Origin: Ctenosaura bakeri
Lineage: Eukaryota; Chordata; Lepidosauria; Squamata; Iguanidae
Direction of reading: 5' to 3'
DNA length: 64,000 nucleotides
Assembly: GCA_948474755.1 (NCBI GenBank)
Contig: CAOLHI010003110.1
Location: forward strand, 1 to 64,000
Part shown: in pieces, positions 55,946-64,000 of the stretch
Layout of the letters: every line of letters starts with the position of its first letter
How positions within the stretch are numbered: position 1 is the stretch's first letter
Translations under genes and position numbers: made by a program
The notes under the pieces: model-generated
Seen by the model: the letters and a program-made list of their open reading frames with translations, nothing else
Told to the model about the DNA's origin: nothing
Database searches by the model: none

Positions 55946-57659
55946 ATTGTCTGAAATTGTTATTTGGGCTGAATGATGATTAATAATAGTTAATGGTTTT
56001 CCCAATAAACAAATTGCTTAGCTTAACAGTGGAATAATGATTTGAGCTCCGTTTCCCCAGGTCTAGCACCAATATTTCATTAATTGCACCACACCAGCAT
56101 TGATTTCATGAAGGTGATAGTGAAGATTGGCTCTTTAGTCCATTCTGTATATAAAATGAGGAAAAAAAATATCATGTGATGGTTACATTTGTATTACACT
56201 TTAAATTACACAGATCAAGAAGTTCAGATGTGTTCTCAGACTCATTTATACAGAAGATGCATGGCAGAGATAAAACAGAGCACCTTTGATTACCCACATT
56301 TCAAAGCCAATACTCTCTAGTGTTAAAGAAAAGACAAACTATATGACATTTTGAGGAAGGATCCTTCTGTCTCACTGACAATGGATAGAAGATTCAAACC
56401 CATTCACCATAGCTACCTAATCATTACTTTTGGAATGTAGAGTTGGAGCATAAAAACGTGCCTCTAGAGAAATGTTTTTGTCCTGCTGATTTTCACTATA
56501 ATCTTATCATCATCATCATGTTCATAATCAATCATCAGTCCCCATCATCATTGCTGCTACTGCATACTAAGGGGTAGAGTTGGGATTCTTGCAGAATCTG
56601 TTGCTAATGCTTACTCCTGAGAAATCCCTTTTTTTTTCTGAACCAAAAACCCCACCCTTTTTGCTTCTGAACAGATGTGCATTGTAGATTTCTTTTTTTA
56701 CAGTGGTTTTCATTGCTTTTCAATGCAAAGAGATTGTTTTGAAAATTCTTTGCTTACATAACTTCTCTGAGCAATGTCTTAAATCTGAGCAAAATGCACA
56801 GGTTAATCATAACAAAAATCGCTCTTCTGTTCATTTTATTCAACAGTTTCTTTGAGCAGCTGGTTCTTCTGATGCAGAACAAGGTTGTATTTGAAAATTG
56901 AATTTTAAGTGTAACTTTTTTCAGGTCATAAATTTCTGAGCATTGTTGTTGGGCTTCATTGCAGGGGATGTGTAGCAAGCCTAGGCATGCTGTTATATCA
57001 TGCTAATACTAATCCTATGTTTTCTTTTGTTTTTTTAAAAAATTACCCTGTTGCAGATATTTAATGTTGTATTAGGCTATGTCAGTGTGTTGTATACTGG
57101 AGACCAGCAGCTTGTGGCATCCACGTGTTTTTTTAAAGTAGCCAAAAAGAATTATCTTAGTTATTTTTGAGATGTGGGAAAGAAAATAACTTCTTTTTAG
57201 AATTGTAATTATGATGATAACCAACTACTTTTGGAGGCCTTAGGACCATAACTAATTATTTTTAAAGTGACTTTTCCAAGCTCCAGTAATTACAGATAAT
57301 ATTCTAAAAGAACACTGTTTTAATTCAAAATTTTAATCTAACTGCAGCTGCAGTATATGATACTTGCAAATATCTTTAGTGTTTGCAAAATGCAGGCTTC
57401 ATCTACTAGTTTCACATATAATAAGAATAATAGTATCTATATTCATACTTGCTCAAAAGACCTAGCAAGCAGCAACAAGATTCCTTTGCAATAATTTATT
57501 TCCTTCCACAAGGGCATAGCAAGGATTGCAATCAAGCACTGTTAACATCTGTGTCCCATCCACCACTGGATGCTACAAAAGAAGAAAATCTATCCAGGTT
57601 GAAAATTTATTCACAGAAGTCAAGGAAAGAGTGGTCTGCATCTTAAATATCATCTGGGG
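55946..57659. other. Non-coding, no recognised gene
   Basis: AT-rich, with no repeats or exons recognised. Confidence 0.4.
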
Positions 57660-57900
57660 AACCACTTTCACTTCCTCTGACTCATCTTTCTCCAGCATTG
57701 AATAAGATATGAAATCTCTCCACCTGACCTAGAGAATTTGCAGGTGCTTCACATATGTCACTCAGATTGGAAGAGGTCACACTACCTCTGCTACTACTGC
57801 CGTTCCTGCTCAGTGCACAGTCACTGTGATGTAGGCTTGCAAAGGAACACCTGAAGCTCAGCCCAGTAGTCCTCTGCTTCCAGTGAAGCATCATTAACTA
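57660..57900 (-). other. Possible decayed coding remnant
   Basis: A 70-codon minus frame (57682-57894) contains a serine-rich stretch, LSRNGSSSRGSVTSSNLSD. A neighbouring minus frame continues with an acidic stretch. I do not recognise a protein family, and no splice or processed-pseudogene features are visible. It may be chance. Confidence 0.2.
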
Positions 57901-58964
57901 AACAAATCAGGAATATACAGTCTTTGTTGACCAAATGCTCTCATCACCTAATAAATTAGGAGGGGATACCCCCCCCACTACATCTTTCTTTCAAGGATCA
58001 GAAACATCTGATTGAACTGAAGGTGTCTCTGGGGAGCAACACAGCATTCCTTTTAACTTGTCAAATGTGAGGTGAAAGGAGAATCGTGAGTATTGGCAAA
58101 CACTTGAAAAAATTAGCACAACTCTTGGCATAGTCAAGTTTTCAAAGCAGTCTTTGGTTTATACAAGGGATGGAGAAGCTGTGGCCCTCCAAATGTCACT
58201 GGGCCATAACTCCTGTTACCCTTTGGCCATATTAAATGGGATTGACAAGACATGGATATTTATACTGTGAGCAAACATTTTCTCCTTGTCTCCCTGGGTT
58301 TTTGAATTGCTTTGTTTTGCAAAATAGTCCATTCAGTATTTCCATTCCATTTCAGAGTTTTAGGGAAACCATAGTGAGGTGTCCCTGTGATTTAACTGTA
58401 GCCTCAGAATGTCTCCTTTTCCCTTTTACACCAAGTGTTTTCAGTCTTCTAATTACTCATATTCAATGAGAACATTTCTTTTTTTTCCCTTGGAGTAGAC
58501 TCATTTCTATCTTTGCACTGTTCCAGGAATGTAGCCACAGGAGAACAAGAGAAACCCCAGAAGAAGGCTGAAGTTCAATTTTAAACTAAAATTATGATTT
58601 ATGAGGAACAGCTGAACAGGCTATGTGAAGTTTCGTTTATGTCAGTCCAGAGGTCACCACTTACCAAGAGTATAGCTGCACTCCAGAAATTAGGGCTCAG
58701 CCCAACACAGCTGTCTCCTTAAATCCCATCACTCTCAATGGAACATCAGCATGCTTAAGTGTGTGCTGAATGGTACCCTTAAACCACTTTCACTATCATA
58801 CCTCCTTAGATTTTACAGTATGGTTCTTAATATGTTTGCTAAGAAATTAATCCCACAGAATTGAATAGAACTTACTCCACTGGAAGTGTGCTTAGAATGG
58901 GGGCCATCAGCTGGATAAAGAATCTGCAAATTATGGTGAAGTTCCCATATGCCTTACAAAACTT
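57901..58964. other. Non-coding, no recognised gene
   Basis: A recurrent short repeat is seen near 58690-58900 (TTAAATCCCATCACTCTCAA, AATAGAACTTACTCCACTGG). 58170-58230 resembles decayed palindromic text (TGTGGCCCTCCAAATGTCAC). Confidence 0.45.
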
Positions 58965-59124
58965 TGCTGTTGCTGTGTGCCTCAAGTCATTTCTGGCTTA
59001 TAGCAACTCTACAGCATTTTGTGTATGTGTATGTTTTGATGGTTTGTTTTTGTTTTGGCAACATTTATTCAAAGGGGTTTGCCACTGCCTTTCCTCTGAG
59101 AGTGAGAGTATATGACTTGCCTAA

Positions 59125-60223
59125 GGCCCTCTTCGCATGGTGTTTTTAAAGCATATTAGGCACGCTCCCTCTCCCCTTCATGGGCTGCCGTACTGAGGAG
59201 GAATAGGGAAGGAGGAAAAGGGAAGATGAAACAAAGTAGAGTAGATTTCTACTTGCAACATTAAAGAATGTACAGCCACAGAATAGTCTATTGTCTATTG
59301 CAGTATGTAACTTGTAGCTTGAACTGGTGCCATGTACGAACATGATGACACTGTACTAAAGATAACACTGTGCAAAAAATGTATAAAGTGTTGTGAATTT
59401 ATGAAGGGGGGGCTCTCAGTCTTTGGAAGCTATTCCACCGAGCCCAGCCGGCTGAATAAACTTTGAATTTCCTTTCCATGGGTCTCGATCTCTATTTTTC
59501 TGCAACAGTACCGCATGATGTTCTGGCGAACCAGGTGCTATCACGGCCATGGATAGTGCTGATAGCACGTTTTCTTATTTTTGCCTGAAAGGCAAAAATA
59601 ACCTCCCTTTCACACATTGGTCGCGCAACCAGAGGTCCTGTGGAGCCGTCGTCTGGTGTGCTTCCGGGAAGGACCCGGGAGTGGTCAGGGTGTGGGCAAT
59701 CCCTGCTGCCTGTCCCTCATGCAGCAACCCCCAAGGGATGCTCTGCCCAGCAGCAGGCCGGCCACTGCCCCCATTGCAGCAGGGAACACTGCATGACACG
59801 TCACCGTGAGAGACTACCCCAGAACTGCGTCGCCACTCACACTCGAGACGACAGCAGCCCCTGGGGTCCGGCCAACTGTGTGTTTTTTTTAAAACCCGGC
59901 ACTATCGTTAGCACGTTACCAATGTAGCATGAAACAGCCTGTTGTCAGGATCTATCATGCTAACGTTAGCACGATAGTTGACGAAACAATAAAAAAGAAA
60001 GAAAAACCACCGACCAATCAGGGGCAGTGGGGCGGGGACAGGGTGGGACCTGGGCATGGCCCAGGATGCCAACATGCGGACAAGGCACCGGGCAGGGACT
60101 GATGCTCTCTTGCGCCCTACCATGTGCAGACTGTAAGGGGTCTCTACTGGGCCTCTTGCGATATTGGCAATATCGTGAGGGCTCTAGTTCGTCACACTAT
60201 CAAGAAAAGGTGCGAAAAGGGCC
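59125..60223. mobile_element. GGCCC element, 1.1 kb including a nested LTR
   Basis: Ends GGCCCTCTTCGCATGG and GGTGCGAAAAGGGCC. Flanks TAA at 59122-59124 and CAA at 60224-60226 (TSD with one mismatch) fit a 3-bp duplication. Internal inverted repeats include TTATTTTTGCCTGAAAGGCA and AACCCGGCACTATCGTTAGC (with a partner near 59960). Without the LTR the element is about 780 bp, longer than the 433-bp family it resembles at the ends. Confidence 0.8.
59194..59507 (+). mobile_element. Solo LTR, 314 bp, 4-bp TSD
   Basis: The LTR starts TGAGGAGGAATAGGG and ends TTTTTCTGCAACA, flanked by GTAC on both sides (59190-59193 and 59508-59511). An AATAAA lies at about 59455-59460 (CTGAATAAACTTTG). The TG...CA ends, polyadenylation signal near the 3' part and 4-bp duplication fit an endogenous retrovirus-type LTR. 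It interrupts the GGCCC element. No internal retroviral genes are next to it. Confidence 0.8.
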
Positions 60224-60322
60224 CAAGTCACCCAGTGGATTTCCATGACCAAGCAGGAATTTGAACCTTGGTCTCCCAAAAGCATAGTCCAACACTCAAA
60301 CAACAACATCATACTGGCCCTC

Positions 60323-61290
60323 ATCATAAAACTTTAGTATCCAGCATTGCTGTGACAAATAAATCTATTGATAACCATTAATCCAATAAACATAATTCTA
60401 TGGATGGTTGTGCTGCAGATGAAACTTAAACCCACAAATTTAAAACAGAATTAAGTACATTTAAGCAATGTTACTTATTTATAGGATTTCTCTGCTGCAT
60501 TTCAAGTTCTCCAAAAGTATCTTATGCAAAACACAAGAAAACAGCTAACACCACATTAAAAGTACTTTAAAATTCCATAACATCAAATGAATAGAAGAGC
60601 AGAATGATCAGCAAAATAATCAACCATCAGCCCAAACCAAGCAGAGAAAATAAAAATGTATCCAAGATCAGTAACTAAACCCCAGCCAAACCAAAGCCAA
60701 ACTGAAACAAACTTGTCTTTGGAGTGCTTCAGATGTTGGTAGACTGTACCTCTCTAGGCAACATAGCCAATGGTGAGGAATGCAGCTCAACAGCTTCCGG
60801 AGGGCTTCCCCTAGCTTACAACATGTAGTCATGAAAGCTCTGAGCAAAAATAGAAGACTGGTATATTCTCCTCATGCCATTTTCCTGTTCTTGCCTTCCT
60901 CCCTCCTTCTGCAAAGGAAACAAACTGTAGTTTCCTCTTGTAACCTGGGGTGATTTTTAGAAAAATGGGATGAGGGAAAGTGGTTAAGAAAACCTTCCCT
61001 CTGGCATTCTCTCTTCCCTTCTATTTTAGTTTGCAGCCCCTGTGGTTGCATTTTGTAAAACGCTTGTCTTCTCCATGAGTCAGAAGAAAGCTACACTTTA
61101 GTGCCATGAATCATTTGGCCTTTATTCTCATTCTGCTAAGTTGTGTCATACCCTCCAACTGTCCTAGTTCAGCAGGAACAGTCCTGATGAATCCTCTGGT
61201 GTGCCACTATTTCAGTTGCTTTTGAAATGTCTCACTTTCTCTTTCCTCTTCCCAATTTCCAGGTTAGGTTGAGGCTATCTGACAGACCGT
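60323..61290. other. Non-coding; LINE-tail-like text at 60480-60840
   Basis: 60480-60840 begins TAGGATTTCTCTGCTGCATT and continues with A-rich text, resembling the antisense of an L2-type 3' UTR. No domain or terminus was found. Confidence 0.35.
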
Positions 61291-61634
61291 GGCCCTTTCC
61301 ACATGTGGGGCATGAATCGGGCAGAAACGGGACTCACCGGATTTCTTCTCCGTCCGATTGAGTCCGTCGGGACGAGGAGCAGTGCGAGCTCGTTACTCTG
61401 CACTGCTCCGGCGTCCAAAATGGCAGCTTCTGGTTGGTGGAGGCTCTCCACCAACCGGAGAAGCTCGCCAGCCTAAATCCTGCCCCCGGTAGATCTGCAG
61501 GCACACTTTTGAAAAACCCCTTAAAAGGTTCCGGTCGCTCCGGAGCGGACTGAGGTGAGGAACTATTAAAAGTAGTCCGACCCAGTCCACTCCACGGTGC
61601 AGAAGACCTCCGTCAGAGGTCACTCAGCGCCGTT
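61291..61634. mobile_element. GGCC element, internally deleted, right end missing
   Basis: Starts GGCCCTTTCCACATGTGGGG. It matches 48381-48847 through CTGCTCCGGCGTCCAAAATG and the TGGTGGAGGCTCTCCACCAA pair. An internal deletion of roughly 100 bp removes the core between GGTAGATCTGCAGGCACA and AAACCCCTTAAAAGGTTCC. The right terminus is absent: the text stops at GCCGTTTTAATA and runs into an ATA tract. Confidence 0.8.

Positions 61635-61682
<48 letters not shown>
61635..61682. repeat. (ATA)n trinucleotide microsatellite
   Basis: About 16 ATA units at the junction between the truncated GGCC element and the L2 3' end. Confidence 0.95.
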
Positions 61683-62535
61683 TATTTATTTTTATCCCGC
61701 CTCTCCCAGTGGATCGAGACAGCATTACAAAAATATATAAATACATTAAAACATTAAAATGTACCCCATCCTCCCCATCCACCAACCCTTCTATCCCCCT
61801 AAAACACATTAATTATTAAAAACAAATTAAAAACAAAATTAGAACAAAGAGACAAATGATGAGAGGCGGTGGAACACTAGTCTGGGAAGGCCTGTCAGAA
61901 GAGCAGTCAAGACTAGTAATGTGCCGGGTCTCCTCCAGCAGGCCAGTCCATAACTTAGGAGCGACAGAAGAAAAGTTCCTCTGGGTAACTGCAGCCAACC
62001 TAGTTCTGATTGGCTGCAGTAAATTCCTCCCAGAGGACCTTAGTGTGCGGGGCGGATTATATGGGAGAAGGCGATCCCGCAGGTAGGCTGGCCCCAAGCC
62101 ATGAAGGGCTTTAAAGGTAAAAACCAACACCTTGTACTATGCCCGGAAACTAATAGGCAGCCAGTGTAAAGACTTCAGAATAGGTGTTATGTGGTCAGTT
62201 TTAGATCTTCCGGTGACCAACCTGGCTGCCATATTCTGAATTAATTGAAGTTTCCGGACTAAGCACATGGGTAGCCCTATGTAGAGCGCATTGCAGAAGT
62301 CGAGCCGTGAAGTTACCAGCGCATGTACCACTGTTTTTAGGTGTTCCAGGTCCAGGAAGGGGCGCAGCTGGTGTATCAGCTGAAGCTGATAGCAGGCACT
62401 CCTGGCTGCCGCATCAATTTGAGCTGTCATCTGAAGCGGCGAGTCCAGGTGCAGAAAGGACCCGTATTTCCCTATCTGGGCCTGCCCAAGCCCTGAGAAC
62501 CACAGGAAAAGCCCATTTCTCAGCCTCACCATAAG
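61683..62535 (-). mobile_element. L2-type LINE, 5'-truncated
   Basis: Minus strand. The 3' UTR lies at 61683-61860 and the ORF2 C-terminal part at 61816-62532, in two frames. The TTTATTTTTATCCCGCCTCT end at 61685-61704 is the antisense L2 3' terminus and abuts the ATA tract. Confidence 0.88.
61816..62532 (-). pseudogene. L2 ORF2 C-terminal fragment, frameshifted
   Basis: The frame 62137-62532 has YQLQLIHQLRPFLDLEHLKT, VVHALVTSRLDFCNALYIGL and KLQLIQNMAARLVTG. The frame 61816-62130 continues with LVFTFKALHGLGPAYLRDRL. A frameshift between about 62130 and 62140 separates them. This is the part of L2 after the polymerase core. No catalytic motifs are present. Confidence 0.9.
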
Positions 62536-62539
62536 TTTG

Positions 62540-62927
62540 TTGGATAATGAGAGAGGGCCTTCTTAGTGGCTGCCCCTAGATTTTGAAACTCCCTCCCTAG
62601 GGAGGCTATAATGGCCCTCTCTTTGTTGTGCTTCTTCAGACAAGTAAGGACTATTTTATTTAGACAGACTTTAGAAACAAAGGCTTTAAATGGAAAAGGT
62701 TATAAAGGCTGTATTATTTTAAATTGTACTGTTTAACTGTTTTTACCTTTTTAAAGTGTAAGTTTTTAATTGTTTTATTGTGGTTAATAGTTTAATTTGG
62801 TTTTAATATTCCCTCTTTTGTCTGTTTTTAATTTTATTGTAATCATTTTAATTTTTAACGTGTCTTAAGGCCCAATCTTGGGGAAAGGCAGGATATCAAT
62901 AATGGTTGTTGCTGTTGTTGTTGTTGT
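62540..62927 (+). mobile_element. LINE 3' end (L2-like) with (GTT)n
   Basis: Sense orientation: GAAACTCCCTCCCTAGGGAG, then CTTCAGACAAGTAAGGACTA, TTAAGGCCCAATCTTGGGGA and AAAGGCAGGATATCAATAAT, then GTT repeats at 62903-62927. Confidence 0.75.
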
Positions 62928-62936
62928 TACTGATAT

Positions 62937-64000
62937 CATAGAACCCTAGAGTTGGAAGGGCCGTATGGGTCATCGTGTCCAACCCCCTGCTCAATGCAAG
63001 ATCTCTGGCTAGAGCAGCCCCAGCAGCCCCAGCAGGTAGCTGTCCAGCCTCTTTTTGAAGACACCCAGGCCATTTCTGCACTTGAGTGTTATAGCGCTAT
63101 GATTCCACTTTCAACATCCTATGGAATCCTGGGGTTTGCAGTTTCGGAAGGGGCCAACCAGCCCCTCCCGAAACTGCAAACCCCAGGATTCCATAGGATG
63201 TTGAAAGTGGAATCATAGCAACTATAGCACTCTAGTGCAGAAATAGCCCCAGAGAAAGAAAACTCACTTCCTCTCTAGGCAACTGATTCCCTTGCTGAAC
63301 CACTCTCACTGTTAACAAGTTCCTTCTAAAGTTCAGTTGAAATCTACTTAAAAGCATTAGATCAGGTCCTACTCGCTGGGGCAGCAGAGAACAAGCCTGT
63401 ACCCTCTTTGTGACAATCCTTGAGGTATTTAAAGGTTGCAACCATGCCACCCTTCAGTCTTCTCTTCACCAAGCTGGACATGCTCAGCTCCTTCAACCTT
63501 TTTTCATATGTTTTGTTATTCATATCTCTTATCATCCCCATTGCTCTTCTCTGAACTTGCTCCAACTTATCTATATCCTTCTTAAAAATGAGGTAGTCGG
63601 AAGTGAACACAGCACTCCAGGTGAGGCCTGAACAGCATAACCTACAGTGGGACTATTGCTTCCCTTAACTTGAAAACTATGCTGCTATTAATGCAGGCTA
63701 AGATAGCATTTGCCTTCTTTGCTGCAGCATCACACCCATGTTCAGTTTATGATAATCCCAAGGTCCTTTTCACATATAGGTACTGCTGAGTCAAGTATCC
63801 CCCATTCCTGTGCATTTGGTTTTTGTGGCCTAAACATAGAATTTTGCATTTGTCTCTGTTGAATTTCTTCTTATTAATTTCAGCCCAATTTTCTAGTTTA
63901 TCTAGATCCTTTTGAATTTTGTTCCTATCTTCCTATGTGTTAGCTACCCATCCTAGTTTTGTATCATCTTCAAATTTGTGGAGGATTCTCTCCACCCTAT
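62937..64000 (-). mobile_element. CR1 LINE, continues past window edge
   Basis: Minus-strand CR1 with the 3' end at 62937-62990 (ATAGAACCCTAGAGTTGGAA, GTGTCCAACCCCCTGCTCAA). ORF2 text continues to the window end, with [20 protein letters not shown] readable at 63362-63610. It is interrupted by the hairpin element at 63068-63248. Confidence 0.9.
63068..63248. mobile_element. Palindromic GGCC hairpin element inside CR1
   Basis: Termini GGCCATTTCTGCACTTGAGT and CTAGTGCAGAAATAGCC, flanked by CCA on both sides (63065-63067 and 63249-63251). Arms CTTTCAACATCCTATGGAAT/CCATAGGATGTTGAAAGTGG plus GGGGTTTGCAGTTTCGG/CCGAAACTGCAAACCCC give the longest, cleanest hairpin of this family here. Confidence 0.9.

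Larger units (their letters stand above)
58965..60322 (-). mobile_element. Sauria-type SINE split by a nested GGCCC element
   Basis: The two SINE halves are 58965-59124 and 60224-60322. The plus-strand text TGCTGTTGCTGTGTGCCTCA at the start and the reverse of the tail, then GCCTTTCCTCTGAGAGTGAG and, after the insertion, TCACCCAGTGGATTTCCATG plus a decayed head, show a minus-oriented SINE. It was cut in the body by the element at 59125-60223. Confidence 0.85.

Noticed and set aside
1..64000. A gene cluster or operon-like system
   Set aside because: No promoters, ribosome binding sites or gene series are visible; everything recognisable is vertebrate transposon sequence.

Overview
The window looks like nuclear DNA of a squamate reptile, probably an iguanian-type lizard. 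This is inferred from the repeat mix: Sauria-type tRNA-derived SINEs with BovB-like tails, 5S rRNA-derived SINEs, CR1 and L2 LINEs, BovB fragments, a SPIN hAT element and many short DNA transposons. There are no Alu or L1 signatures and no prokaryotic gene organisation. I found no exon of a cellular protein-coding gene, no tRNA, rRNA or snRNA gene, and no CRISPR array. The open reading frames are short, and the only recognisable protein similarity is to LINE reverse transcriptases (decayed). The window is best read as intergenic or large-intron DNA with a dense, layered record of transposition.

Layout. 0-8 kb: two short inverted-repeat elements, a Sauria SINE, an L2 tail, a hAT element with a perfect 8-bp target-site duplication (TSD), and two sister copies of a 433-434 bp element with GGCCC-type termini, one of them inside a SINE. 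8-14 kb: a repeat-poor candidate conserved block, two pogo/Tigger-like elements, an 838-bp element filled by a 95-bp hairpin tandem array, and a 925-bp solo LTR. 14-22 kb: CR1 fragments with a readable reverse transcriptase segment and an array of short CCTT/AAGG palindromes. 22-31 kb: hairpin elements, SINEs, a Tigger-like element with a nested hairpin, and a 2.4-kb L2 interrupted by two short elements. 31-46 kb: sparser, with BovB pieces, 5S-headed SINEs, a candidate regulatory block near 40.5-41.1 kb and a possible second LTR. 46-49 kb: a 1.3-kb SPIN-family hAT element with a perfect 8-bp TSD, then a GGCC element. 49-58 kb: a tetranucleotide array, a CR1 fragment, a SINE, an L2 and another GGCC element. 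58-64 kb: a three-level nest (solo LTR in a GGCC element in a SINE), a truncated GGCC element ending in an (ATA)n tract, L2, and CR1 with a nested hairpin.

The strongest results come from insertion structure, meaning TSD and termini, that can be read directly: SPIN at 46900-48196 (CTCTATAA), hAT at 6216-6493 (CACTGCTT), solo LTRs at 12221-13145 (CTGG) and 59194-59507 (GTAC), and GGCC elements with 3-bp TSDs at several sites. Family names come from recall of known repeat families and were not checked against a database. Several repeat-poor blocks look like conserved non-coding DNA, but without an alignment that remains a guess.
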